From Trichomonas vaginalis G3 (taxonomy: Eukaryota; Parabasalia; Trichomonadida; Trichomonadidae): a stretch of DNA of 64,000 bases. Location of the stretch: the NCBI RefSeq assembly GCF_026262505.1, contig NC_067205.1, positions 18,535,645 to 18,599,644 on the forward strand, in the 5' to 3' direction. Position 1 is the first letter of the stretch; each line of letters begins with the position of its first letter. The notes beneath the pieces were generated by a model. It was not told the DNA's origin. It did not search any database and saw only the letters and a program-made list of their open reading frames with translations. Positions 48,802 through 58,507 of this stretch are shown in pieces. Position numbers and translations under genes: made by a program.

Positions 48802-49458
48802 ATGAGAAGACGTTTCACTAGTCAAAAGAACACTAACACAAAAGCAGAGATTACGGTTGGTTATAACGTAAATGATGATAAATCACGAATTATTCAAAAT
48901 GTTAAAGTTAATGTTAGCCCTGAATTAACAAGGTCAGCAACTCAACCAAATTTATTAACTCGTGACTTACCGAAAAAGGAGGAGGAGCAAAATAAAGAAG
49001 ATGGAGACCCAATCATTTTATCTGAACCCGGTAAAGAACCTGTTGAAATTCCCACTTATCCAACATACCCAGCACCACTTGATAACCCATATAAAATAGA
49101 CATTAATTCTGAATTAATGAAAATTTACCGTGATATAATAACTAATAATTATGATTCAATAATAAATTTAATTGATCAATCTGGTTTAATTATTTTACCT
49201 TATGAATCATTAATTCACATTATTGCCATTCTTTGTGATGTTCAAGATTCAGACGTTAAGATTCAATTTTTCATAGATGATGAGGTTTCATGCTGCGGAA
49301 CAGTTGCAAAAATAAATCCTATAAAGGATATTAGCACAATTAAGATATCAAAGAACGGAACAACAACTGAACTTCATTTAACATATAATGATATTTATAA
49401 TAAAATAGTTGATGAATATAAAATATCACTTGAAAAATTCTTTGTTAAGGCTATTTAA
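48802..49458 (+). CDS. P2: SCCG-motif protein (218 aa)
   Basis: Looks whole. The start is MRRRFTSQKNTNTKAEITVG; the middle has DPIILSEPGKEPVEIPTYPT; the C-terminal part has FFIDDEVSCCGTVAKINPIK and LTYNDIYNKIVDEYKISLEK. It matches the P1 gene at 29640-30226 in order of parts, SCCG motif and neighbourhood (next to the penton-like gene), defining a family shared by both elements. Function unknown. TATATTTTTTTATTCGAATATA precedes the ATG. Confidence 0.55.
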   Translation: MRRRFTSQKNTNTKAEITVGYNVNDDKSRIIQNVKVNVSPELTRSATQPNLLTRDLPKKEEEQNKEDGDPIILSEPGKEPVEIPTYPTYPAPLDNPYKIDINSELMKIYRDIITNNYDSIINLIDQSGLIILPYESLIHIIAILCDVQDSDVKIQFFIDDEVSCCGTVAKINPIKDISTIKISKNGTTTELHLTYNDIYNKIVDEYKISLEKFFVKAI

Positions 49459-49966
49459 TATTCAAGCATTAACATTATCGAATAATAATCCTTTGAATCA
49501 TAATCAATAATAATTGACCTTTCACCAGTTTCTATCGTTTGTTTTATTTCTTTTTGTTCCCCACTATCCGGATCGGTCATTGTAATTGTTTTTGTTATAG
49601 TATCAGCTTTATCTTTAACTTCAATCTTTTTTCCATCGGGATATTTAAACCAAAATTCCAAAAATTCGATATTGTCAATCTGTTCATATTTAATCTATCA
49701 ATTACATTTTTAATACCATCTGAAAATCTTATGAAATGGTCATTATATGGGTTTGATTGAACTAAATTTGAATGAAGTGAAATATAACCTGTTGATGAAT
49801 ATGACACTGACTCATATTTTCTGAAAACACTAAAATTTATAACATGAATGAATTTCTTATTCGTTGAATTTATGAATTCTTGAGGTAATCTTATTCTAGT
49901 TTTATTTATCACTGGAAAATAACGCTTTACCATATTTTTAATCGTAATAAAAATGTCAATTATCAA
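49455..49966 (-). pseudogene. P2: uncharacterised beta-rich protein, broken
   Basis: The leftward gene starts near 49931 (MVKRYFPVINKTRIRLPQEF), with beta-rich sequence (FIHVINFSVFRKYESVSYSS) and a C-terminal part containing ADTITKTITMTDPDSGEQKE. It sits between SCCG and penton-like genes, so a capsid accessory role is possible. Broken. Confidence 0.35.
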
Positions 49967-50107
49967 TATTATTTCGAATAATAACTGTGAATTAAATTTA
50001 ACAGTTAGCGGAATTTATAATGTTACTCTCGTTTCTGTGAGTGGTAAATTTAATCCCATTCTTTTAGACCCTTCAGATTATATATCATTTATTAAAGATG
50101 ACCATGA

Positions 50108-50134
50108 GCCGCATAGCGGCGAGGTCGTAGACCT
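50108..50134. repeat. Double-hairpin element inside an open frame
   Basis: GCCGC-ATA-GCGGC (50108-50120), one base, then AGGTC-GTA-GACCT (50122-50134). Both have 5-bp stems and 3-nt loops. The coding frame of the penton-like gene stays open through it (HEPHSGEVVDLEKT). Confidence 0.75.
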
Positions 50135-50835
50135 TGAAAAAACGTATGATATGTATATAAATAATGTGATAGCGAAATGGGATATTAACATGATTTTTGT
50201 TGTAAACAGAAATTCATCAAAAGTTACACCTCAGAAAAGCTAAAATATTGAATTTTTGGAACTTTTGATAGAGCACGTTTTTAAATATTAATTAAAGTAA
50301 ATGTATATTTTGTAAAGATTCTTTTTAATAAAAAAATAGAATTTTGAAGAAGAACACAAAATCTTCTGAAAAATAATATCACATAAACTCATATTATTTT
50401 CTAATATATAACTATTTTATATAAAAATCAAATTCAATGATCTTAAAAGCGAAGGATAAACCTCAAAATTTACGAATATAATGAGTGGGAATATAATGCT
50501 TATCTATCATAAAACCATATGAAATATCAATTTTTGCTTTACGCCTAATTTTTGACGACAATTAGCAAAAAATGTTAAATGTTAACACTCAGTCCATTTG
50601 AATATGAAAAATAAAATTGACTTTGATTAAATGTTTTTATTTATCATGCAATTCTTCTTGCGACCAAAGATTTGAATAAAATTTCAAAAAATAAGATAGC
50701 TTAAAAAATAATATACGGTAGTGTTTACTAATAGATGAATAGTATATAAATTCTATTAAAATGGATTTGATCCAAAAAAATATATAAAATTTGATCATAA
50801 ATAAAATTGTTTAGTAGTCATTTAAAATGATGTAA

Positions 50836-51658
50836 TTATTCAAATTTTGCTAAGACCCATTCGTCTTTGATATATAACTCCCATTTTTGCATTTCTGGCT
50901 CGTACCAAAATTTTGAAACTTCGAATAATTCGTTAGGAGTGTAATTACTATTCGTTTTTGGATTAATATCGAGAGATAAATGTGGTGTATTGTTGTATTT
51001 TTCAATGAACTGCTGAACTGAGTCCTTGATTTGTTGAATATCATCCAACTCGTCTGGTAAAAACTTTTCTAAGCTTGGCCACAGGCGCTCCACCTTGCCG
51101 TTCTGTCTTGGCATATACGGCAAGGTGTGCTTCCAAACTATTCCGTTTTCCTGCATAACCTGGCCGAATTCACCGCGGTTTTCACCGCCGTTATCGGTCC
51201 AGATGCAGTAAGGAATAAACTCCTCTAAAAGTTTTCTTAAAACCTTCGCTGTTGAGTTGGAAGACTTGTTTTTCAATAATTTAGTTTTGAGAACTTTACG
51301 TGTCATATCATCCAATATGGCAAAAAATGGAAAAGAAACATTACCGTGCAGGTAATGAATATCGCAGTGCCATATCAAATTCTTTGATATGGCACGATAT
51401 TTGGTAGGTGGATCTGCTGGTTTGTAATCTCTTTTTGAAGATAAACCTGATTCCATCATAAATTTTTCCACTTGATGATGCTTTATTTTTTGTAAATTGT
51501 CAAAAATTTGATCTTTTGTCAAATCTTCTATATCTTCAAATTCTTTTGCAATTTCTTCTTTTTCTTTCTCACAATCGGGATTTTGAGCAATATTTTGAAA
51601 CCTTTTAATCAATAAATAAGTTTTTGAAATTCCTCCTTTATATTGTGAAACACAAGAA
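50836..51658 (-). CDS. Transposase, DDE/rve integrase-type catalytic domain
   Basis: About 265 residues in an open frame that reaches back to ~51655; no ATG lies near, and the first usable codon is TTG at 51610-51612. Motifs: LIWHCDIHYLHGNVSFPFFA (first Asp), YCIWTDNGGENRGEFG (second Asp), and MPRQNGKVERLWPSLEKFLP (catalytic Glu), the DDE order with the standard 35-residue last spacing. No zinc-binding domain was seen upstream. The frame follows the HTH gene in another phase, as in IS3-type elements that join the two by frameshifting; that is inference. Confidence 0.75.
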
Positions 51659-51901
51659 TTAATTAATTAATTGTTTTTGCTCAAATGTTGGTGGATTTGG
51701 TTTTCTGCCGCGACTAACTTTTGGTAATTCGATTTCTTGAAGTTGAAATGCTCTTCTTATTGTATTTTCGGCAACATTCAATTTAATTTTATCATTTTCC
51801 AATTCAACTTCCTTTCCCACACTTTTGTAAGATTCACCTTCTTCTATTCTTCTTTTAGCTTCAAATAGCCATTCTCTGCTTATATATTTGGCAGTAGTCA
51901 T
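51659..51901 (-). CDS. Helix-turn-helix partner of the transposase (80 aa)
   Basis: MTTAKYISREWLFEAKRRIE with a homeodomain-like HTH pattern (GESYKSVGKEVELEN... AENTIRRAFQLQEIELP), as in the N-terminal DNA-binding parts of IS3/IS481-type transposases. It ends in TTAATTAATTAA, a 4-base repeat at which copy-number change would alter the phase relative to the catalytic frame. Confidence 0.6.
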   Translation of the reverse strand: MTTAKYISREWLFEAKRRIEEGESYKSVGKEVELENDKIKLNVAENTIRRAFQLQEIELPKVSRGRKPNPPTFEQKQLIN

Positions 51902-53146
51902 AAAAGTGGTCCTTCTTTTGTGATAAGATTCAAATTTGAATGTGGATGATAAATAAAAACCAAAAATAATTGTTATAATTTAAATGAAGAAGTAATTTAA
52001 AACGATTTTATTTATGATCAAATTTTATATATTTTTTGGATCAAATCCATTTTAATAGAATTTATATACTATTCATCTATTAGTAAACACTACCGTATAT
52101 TATTTTTTAAGCTATCTTATTTTTTGAAATTTTTTCAAATCTTTGGTCGCAAGAAGAATTGCATGATAAATAAAAACATTTAATCAAAGTCAATTTTATT
52201 TTTCATATTCAAATGGACTGAGTGTTAACATTTAACATTTTTTGCTAATTGTCGTCAAAAATTAGGCGTAAAGCAAAAATTGATATTTCATATGGTTTTA
52301 TGATAGATAAGCATTATATTCCCACTCATTATATTCGTAAATTTTGAGGTTTATCCTTCGCTTTTAAGATCATTGAATTTGATTTTTATATAAAATAGTT
52401 ATATATTAGAAAATAATATGAGTTTATGTGATATTATTTTTCAGAAGATTTCATTCTATATGCCTATGAAAAGTACTCTCAAAACTAACTTTTTCCTAAT
52501 TATAATTAAATCTAGAATATTGTATTATGCTTAGTATTATTTCATTTTTCTCATTCAATTTAGAATTTACAAATGTCAAAAAATTGAGAGCTGTCACTTT
52601 TGATGAATTTCTGTTTATTACATTTTAAGTTATTTAAATGAATCATTTATCGTATGGTATGAAGAAAATTTTAAATCAAAACCCGATAAACTTTTTGAAC
52701 TTGATGAAATAAATAACCTTATTAAATTCCCGCTGAAAATTAAATTTTGTACTCCTCATCTTCGTTCATTGTTGGGGATATTAAATTTTGAAAAAGATGT
52801 TGGGGATGTTTTGTATTCTGACACCGGTTCCAATTTCATTTTAATCAAATATGATAAAGTTAATACCCCAATGAGATTTTCACACCAAACATTTGACCCT
52901 AACTCTTACCCATCAATACAAAACATTTTATCCATCAACTTAAACACATTTTCTTTATCATATCCGTTTCAATTATCCGGGAATTCATTTATTCTTCATT
53001 CAAAAGATTTATCAAATATTAAATTTAGAATAACTGACCTATTTGATTGTGATTTAGAATTCATGAATGAGATATTATAGCAATTTCAAATAGAAAAAAT
53101 AGCTGATGAGATAACGGATTAAATATTTATTTTTAAATCGTAATAA

Positions 53147-55661
53147 ATGATTAAACAACAGCAACTTAAGGCGCAAAGCGCCCAGGTCCTTCAGACCATT
53201 ACATACGCCACATATGCATATAATTCAAAGCCGGCAGAACAAACGCAAAGGTTGAAATATGGAGATTTGGAGATAGTATTGAAAAATGACCATTTCGAAT
53301 TCGTTTGCAAAGGTGGTGCAGTGATATCAAATATAAAAGAAATTTTATTTATGAATTCTAAAATTAAAGGTATAACGGATGATATAACATCCATTCCACC
53401 AGAAGAACAGAGATATTACGCATTAAATGCATTTCCTAAAGTTTTGAAGATTGGAAGATTTAATTTAAATGAGGAATTCATAGAAGGTTTCCTAAATGAC
53501 ATAATGAAGAAGGTGGATAAGGAATATGTGGATAGTGAGTTAATGAAGAAAGCAGATAAGGAATACGTTAATACTGAATTAAATAAGAAGGTGGATAAGG
53601 AATACGTTAATACTGAATTAATGAAGAAAGCAGATTTAGTTTATGTTAATAATGAATTAAATAAGAAAGCAGATTTAGTTTATGTAAATACCGAGTTAAA
53701 TAAGAAAGCAGATGTTGATCATACACATGTTCAATTCGATGAATTAAATAACAGAATTAATCAAACAAATGCAACAGTTAAAAGTAATTATGATAATTTA
53801 AATTTCAGAGTTAATGAAAATTCAAGAGTAATTAATCAAAAAGCATTTAAAAGTTATGTTGACCAGGAATTAAATAAGAAGGCAAATTTGGTTTATGTTG
53901 ATGAAAAAGATAATGAAATTAAAGAAAAGGTTGAAGGGTATCATGAATGGACATTGGAGACTTTTAAAGTTAAAGCTGATACAGAATGGGTTTCAGGATG
54001 TTTAGACCTTAAAGCAGATAAAACTTATGTTAATGATAAATTAGAGAAGAAAGCAGATAAAACATATGTTAACGATGAGTTAGAGAAGAAAGCAGATAAG
54101 GAAAAAGTTATTTCATTCATTAATACTGAGTTAGCAAAGAAAGCTGATATATCATTTGTTAATGAAGAAATAAAACAATCAGAGGTCTATTTTACTCCAC
54201 CATTTTTAAATTTTATGAAATCATCAGATAAAACATTTCAATCTATTGAATGGATATGTTACGATGGAGTGACCATGTATTTATTTTATACAGCTGGAGT
54301 GCTTTATTATTTTAAAACAAATGATTTTAAAAACTATGAATCATTTACTCCATCTGTTTGGAATCCTGATACACGAGAGCCAATCATTAATCCAAGAATT
54401 TTATATGTTGAATATAATAACGGTAAATTTATGGGAATGATAACGGTTGGAGATGATTTTTGCCCTTTTTATTCATTCGATTGTATCCAATGGTTCAAAT
54501 GTAGTTTAAATCAAGATGCTAAATTTAAATATCCAAATAATCCTATTAGATGCGTTAATAATAAATGGGTACTAATTTATGAAGTCAATCAAATTTTCAT
54601 TAGTGAGGATGGGATAAATTATTATATGTTTAGTATGATGTCATCAGATTTGGAAATTGATTATACAAGTAAATGGTATTACATTAACAACATGTATTTT
54701 ATCCTACAAAATGATAAAATTTATAGATCATATTCAATACCATTTGGTCGTTTTGAACAAATTTTTCAAGCTGATGGAGACATTGAAGCTTTATGTTATG
54801 CTTCGAATGTTTGTGTTCTTGTTTCAGGTTGTATGGTGTATTCATATCCTGTAAGTTATAACAGACATATTTATTTATCACAAGATTTTTCACAGGATCC
54901 AGAGAAAACACCAAGTTGGGAATTGGTTTATTCATTCACTCCAAAACTTACTCGAAATTATAGATTTACAATTTTTTTATATTGATGGTCATTTTATTGC
55001 TTTAGGATGTGGTGATTTAGTAAATATCAGTAGTGATGGAAGAAACTGGTCTGAAATCACAAAATTTCAAGATGTTAGAAAAGCAATTTTCAAAAATAAT
55101 ACGTTAATATTGATGACAAGACCAATTTTAATTTCTTACCCAGTTTCAATATTATATAATAAATTCAATATTCATAATGGATTAAATACAATTCTTGAGA
55201 TGATTTACCCCATTGGTTCAATATATACATCAATGAATTCAACAAATCCAGCTGATGTATTCGGTTTCGGTACATGGCAACAAATAACCGATCGTTTCCT
55301 CTACTGTGCTAATAGTTCAAAACAAACCGGTGGAAGTAAAAAGATTACTGGCGAAAATTTACCTGCTCATAGTCATTATGTTAATTTAAACACTCAAGAC
55401 TCGGGCTGGCATAGTCATACTTATACTAATTTGTTTGAATATCCTGATGGAAATAATGGATTTCCTGATGGATGGTCTGATAGAGACGCTAGCAGGGGTA
55501 AATATTGGTACGGTAATAAAAATAGATGGAATGAAGGATATACTTCAAACGGTTCGGGTACACATTCACATAATGTTTCAGGATATACACAAACGACAGG
55601 AAGAGGTACAGATTACATGCCACCTTATATGACGGTTTATGCATGGTTTCGCGTTCAATGA
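53147..55661 (+). pseudogene. P2: trimeric-fibre-like protein with repeat shaft, Asp-box region and phage collar-type tip, broken
   Basis: Starts MIKQQQLKAQSAQVLQTITY. Residues about 115-340 are a shaft of ~18-residue repeats (KKADKEYVNTELN, KKADLVYVNNELN) like phage fibre shafts. Residues about 345-610 form a beta-propeller-like region with Asp-box-type motifs (SFDCIQW, SEDGINY, SSDGRNW). The tip from about 55200 has YPIGSIYTSMNSTNPADVFG, FGTWQQITDRFLYC, LPAHSHYVNL, GTHSHNVSG and MPPYMTVYAWFRVQ, the phage tail-collar/short-fibre design with His-x-His sites. Likely receptor-binding. A double hairpin lies near the start (53170-53197) and another at the stop (55651-55685). Close to whole but broken. 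Confidence 0.7.
53170..53197. repeat. Double-hairpin element inside the fibre frame
   Basis: GGCGC-AAA-GCGCC (53170-53182), two bases, then GGTC-CTTCA-GACC (53185-53197). Encodes KAQSAQVLQT in an open frame near the fibre N-terminus. Confidence 0.65.
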
Positions 55662-55685
55662 ACGCTCAATGTTTGTTTCACAAAC
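55651..55685. repeat. Double-hairpin element at the fibre stop codon
   Basis: GCGTTC-AAT-GAACGC (55651-55665), five bases, then GTTTG-TTTCA-CAAAC (55671-55685). The first hairpin contains the end of the fibre gene and its stop. Confidence 0.65.
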
Positions 55686-55723
55686 TTTAGAACGGCATAA
55701 TTTAAATTTTTATTTTAGTATAA

Positions 55724-55867
55724 ATGAAGATTCTACCATATGGTGTTATTGGAAGAGATAAAGATGGAAACCCAATATTTGATCCAATGTTAAAATTAAA
55801 GTTACTGACAAGACAACAACTTGAAAAGTTGCTGAAACCAAAACAGAACGAAAAAGATAAAAAATGA
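55724..55867 (+). CDS. P2: small protein (47 aa)
   Basis: Intact: MKILPYGVIGRDKDGNPIFD ... ending EKLLKPKQNEKDKK. The Lys/Pro tail resembles that of the P1 small protein at 17488. TTTTTATTTTAGTATAA directly precedes the ATG. Confidence 0.5.
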   Translation: MKILPYGVIGRDKDGNPIFDPMLKLKLLTRQQLEKLLKPKQNEKDKK

Positions 55868-55918
55868 GAAAATGAGAAAGAAAAAAATTTAAATTATGCA
55901 ATTTTATTTTTAACATAA

Positions 55919-56101
55919 ATGACAAAATTAATTAAGCCAACTATTTCTAAATTAATGATACCAATGAAATCATTTCATGGAGTACTTATCCCAGGTTCTT
56001 CACAATTAGCCGGGGCAAGTGTTGTGGCTCAAGGTGGAACATTAGCGAATCCATTCAAATTATTAACTAAAGATGAACTTAATAAAATGATGATAAAATA
56101 A
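55919..56101 (+). CDS. P2: small protein (60 aa)
   Basis: Intact: MTKLIKPTISKLMIPMKSFH, a Gly/Ser/Ala middle (GSSQLAGASVVAQGG), and FKLLTKDELNKMMIK at the end, which resembles the LLTRQQLEKLL segment of the preceding gene. ATTTTATTTTTAACATAA directly precedes the ATG. Function unknown. Confidence 0.5.
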   Translation: MTKLIKPTISKLMIPMKSFHGVLIPGSSQLAGASVVAQGGTLANPFKLLTKDELNKMMIK

Positions 56102-56180
56102 CTGATAACAAAATTTTATTTTTATATAAATGGATACCCCACAAGCTTAAAATTTACCACGAATCATAACAAGGGAGGAA

Positions 56181-56315
56181 ATGATAAAAATGATGCAAGA
56201 ACGAATTAAAAACAACAAACCACGAAAACCGAGAAGATGTGGTTATGCAGTAATGATGGAAAGAAGAGCCCAGAAGGGTTCTGCGTCTCGAAGAGACGTT
56301 GTCGAAGAGGAATAA
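56181..56315 (+). CDS. P2: very basic small protein (44 aa)
   Basis: MIKMMQERIKNNKPRKPRRC ... ending RRDVVEEE. Strongly basic, possibly DNA-binding. A related upstream start near 56131 carries the usual T-rich leader. A double-hairpin element (56267-56298) lies within the last third without breaking the frame. Confidence 0.4.
   Translation: MIKMMQERIKNNKPRKPRRCGYAVMMERRAQKGSASRRDVVEEE
56267..56298. repeat. Double-hairpin element inside an open frame
   Basis: A hairpin AGCCC/GGGTT around AGAA (56267-56280, one wobble pair), three bases, then CGTCTC-GAA-GAGACG (56284-56298). Confidence 0.55.
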
Positions 56316-56318
56316 AAA

Positions 56319-56600
56319 TTAAATTTGGATAGAGTTTAAAAATTCATCTTTATTAAATTCATCTCTTCCAATCAATTTATTTATTCTATTAAATTCTTTT
56401 ATTTTTGCTTCACCTAGTTTAAGGATTGAACGGTAAGTTTCTAATTTTTCGATTATTTCTTTCCTCTCTTTATCATTCTCAGTTCCTTTAGTTTTATGGG
56501 CATCAGCCCCGCCGCATTGCGGCTTCTTTTTGTAATAGCATATTTTCGATTTTATTCTGTTTAATTTCTTTTTATATTCATTGTCTGGACTCTGAATCAC
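56319..56600 (-). CDS. P2: coiled-coil protein (93 aa)
   Basis: Looks whole: MIQSPDNEYKKKLNRIKSKI followed by a charged coiled coil (ERKEIIEKLETYRSILKLGE). The segment QCGGADAHKT is encoded by a double-hairpin element (56498-56523). No family recognised. Confidence 0.45.
   Translation of the reverse strand: MIQSPDNEYKKKLNRIKSKICYYKKKPQCGGADAHKTKGTENDKERKEIIEKLETYRSILKLGEAKIKEFNRINKLIGRDEFNKDEFLNSIQI
56498..56523. repeat. Double-hairpin element inside an open frame
   Basis: GGGC-ATCA-GCCC (56498-56509), one base, then GCCGC-ATT-GCGGC (56511-56523). Same order and spacing as at 59963-59988. Confidence 0.75.
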
Positions 56601-56623
56601 TCATTTCTTACGAAATAAAAAAA

Positions 56624-58507
56624 TTAAATATTATTTAAATATAATGGAGTAATAAAATAAATCGGAATTTCTATTAATTTATTGTCAACTTCAACTAATG
56701 CATTGCCGTTAATATATCTAACAAATTCAGCTATTGTGTCAAATCTTCGTCTTCTTTTTGTCATTGATTTATCAGTTTTTCCATAATCGAGATGAATCAA
56801 AACTTTATCCCCTTGTTTAAAATTCATGAGCCCCGAATTAATTTGTTCACGTTTAACATCATTTAACCTTTCAATTTGCTTTCTAATATATTCCCATTCT
56901 TTTGAAATATCATTTTTCATTTCCACTGGTTTCATGTTTATAGTTCTATGCCATGTATTATTGTAATAATATACTAACTGTTGTATGAGGGAGTCATGAT
57001 TTCCATTCCAGTATATCTGACCGTTAACCCCTAACGCATCTCTAAGAGTTCTCATTACCGCATCAACTATTTTATTATGAAACGTATATGGAGAGGATGA
57101 AAAGTAAAAATTAATTTGTGGGAAATAATGAGCCATAGCTGCCTGAAATCCTTTATCACCATCACCCCTAATATTATCTACTCTTTCATGATCTAGTAAG
57201 TATTGAATAGCTCTTCTTGTTTCCTGTTCTGTTTTCCCTTTCACCGGAATGCAATATAAATATCTAGTGTTAATGTTAATGGCGAATAAATAAGTAACGT
57301 TTCCTTTTGAATATTCTAAATGATCGATTTCGTATGAATATGGATATGGTGCAAATGAAGGGCGACTAAATTTTTCCTTTAACGGTTGAATTTTCCAGTA
57401 TATCTGTTTAGCAATTGAGAAACAACATACAGCCTTAGTGTGTGCTCCTGTTAATGCAGTCTTACCGATTGTTAAGCGAGTCATTGACCCGTTTTTAAGT
57501 TGTAAATTAATATTCTGACCATCGAAAATAACTTTATCATTTATTATATCCAAATAATTTTTAGGTGTTAATTGCTTATTTTGTCGTAAACTAACACCTT
57601 TCATTTTTTGTGCAATCTTTTTGAAGAAGTCTTCACCTATCATTCCATTAAATGAAGTATAACATTTAGGACATAACGCCACCATGTTATCACCTTGTTT
57701 CTCAATTGCTAAACCCAATAATTTTTTCTCATGTGCTTTTTCTTCAGCTTTATTCTTTAATTTAGGTTTAAATTTCTCATCAAAACAGAAGAAATCAAAA
57801 GGTGCGAATTTGAAAATGTTTTTATCATAAAATTTTTTATCGGTTACAATCGCCTGAAATGCTTGAGTGTTAGGAAAACTTGGATCGCCAGCAATAGCCC
57901 AATAAGATGAATCAGTATCACCTTCAATGAAATGAAAACGATTAACATCCATGCATTTATACATAAAATCATAAATGAAAACTAAATACCAGTATTTTGC
58001 GTTATCTAAAGTAAAAAATGCCTCTTGTAAACATGTATCACATCTATAAAATCTATCTTTGAGCATCACTTGATACGTATCCTCTCCTATTTCTCTTATG
58101 TTTTTAAACTTATTTGACATACATGCAACGCGTGCCTTCTGTGCATTCATTATTTTAGTCTTTGCGTAATTTTGTGTATTCATTGCATCGTAACCATATG
58201 ATCCATTAAGCGAAATCTTGCAAAATAAACTTTTTCCTTTATTTCCTTCTAATTCAGCCTTTTGTCTTTCGTTCATAAATTCGTTCGCAAATTCATTAAA
58301 GCAAGTGTTTTTAGTAAATGTTAAAATTGATTGAATGTCATCAATGATAAAATTAAACCTATCGATTAGATACCATAGATAATAAGAAGAAAATGGTTGA
58401 TATTGGTTGTGTGTTGATGCTAACTGAGTTAATTTCCTCTGTTTCTGGTCAACTGGTAGATTGTTTGATTTCATGTAATTATACATAAAACTGCCAATTT
58501 TTTTCAT
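56624..58507 (-). CDS. P2: C-terminal half of DNA polymerase B fused to integrase in one frame (627 aa)
   Basis: Residues 1 to about 340 are the PolB palm/thumb: CKISLNGSYG (motif B, about 96-105) and FIEGDTDSSYW (motif C, about 193-203). Without any stop the frame continues into an integrase from about residue 370: SYEIDHLEYS (first Asp, ~395), NIRGDGDKGF (second, ~449), HNKIVDAVMRTLRD (third acidic site, ~482), then a C-terminal basic domain with FKQGDKVLIHLD. In known Polintons these are separate genes. A natural polyprotein or a fusion by stop loss are both possible. The N-terminal half of the polymerase is the next ORF upstream (58479-60857). Confidence 0.8.
   Translation of the reverse strand: MKKIGSFMYNYMKSNNLPVDQKQRKLTQLASTHNQYQPFSSYYLWYLIDRFNFIIDDIQSILTFTKNTCFNEFANEFMNERQKAELEGNKGKSLFCKISLNGSYGYDAMNTQNYAKTKIMNAQKARVACMSNKFKNIREIGEDTYQVMLKDRFYRCDTCLQEAFFTLDNAKYWYLVFIYDFMYKCMDVNRFHFIEGDTDSSYWAIAGDPSFPNTQAFQAIVTDKKFYDKNIFKFAPFDFFCFDEKFKPKLKNKAEEKAHEKKLLGLAIEKQGDNMVALCPKCYTSFNGMIGEDFFKKIAQKMKGVSLRQNKQLTPKNYLDIINDKVIFDGQNINLQLKNGSMTRLTIGKTALTGAHTKAVCCFSIAKQIYWKIQPLKEKFSRPSFAPYPYSYEIDHLEYSKGNVTYLFAININTRYLYCIPVKGKTEQETRRAIQYLLDHERVDNIRGDGDKGFQAAMAHYFPQINFYFSSSPYTFHNKIVDAVMRTLRDALGVNGQIYWNGNHDSLIQQLVYYYNNTWHRTINMKPVEMKNDISKEWEYIRKQIERLNDVKREQINSGLMNFKQGDKVLIHLDYGKTDKSMTKRRRRFDTIAEFVRYINGNALVEVDNKLIEIPIYFITPLYLNNI

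Larger units (their letters stand above)
50358..52451. mobile_element. DDE transposon with ~455-bp terminal inverted repeats, nested in P2
   Basis: The arms 50358-50812 and 52000-52451 are near-identical inverted copies, starting AAATCTTCTGAAAAATAATA. The centre encodes a helix-turn-helix protein and a DDE (rve-type) transposase on the minus strand. No clear target duplication at these limits; bases 50263-50279 and 52472-52493 outside them resemble each other as inverted ends (TTTTGATAGAGCACG versus TTTTGAGAGTACTT), so it may sit inside a further small element. Class uncertain: IS3-like eukaryotic (IS3EU), IS481-like or Ginger-like are candidates. Confidence 0.8.
49953..53080 (+). pseudogene. 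P2: penton-like protein gene interrupted by a transposon
   Basis: The 5' part (49953-50243) starts MSIINIISNNNCELNLTVSG and is beta-rich. P2 sequence resumes around 52640 with frames such as FKSKPDKLFELDEINNLIKF and ends NIKFRITDLFDCDLEFM, similar in form to the P1 penton-like protein. Between them lies a foreign segment of about 2.4 kb including the DDE transposon at 50358-52451. Assignment rests on neighbourhood and the C-terminal pattern. Confidence 0.45.
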
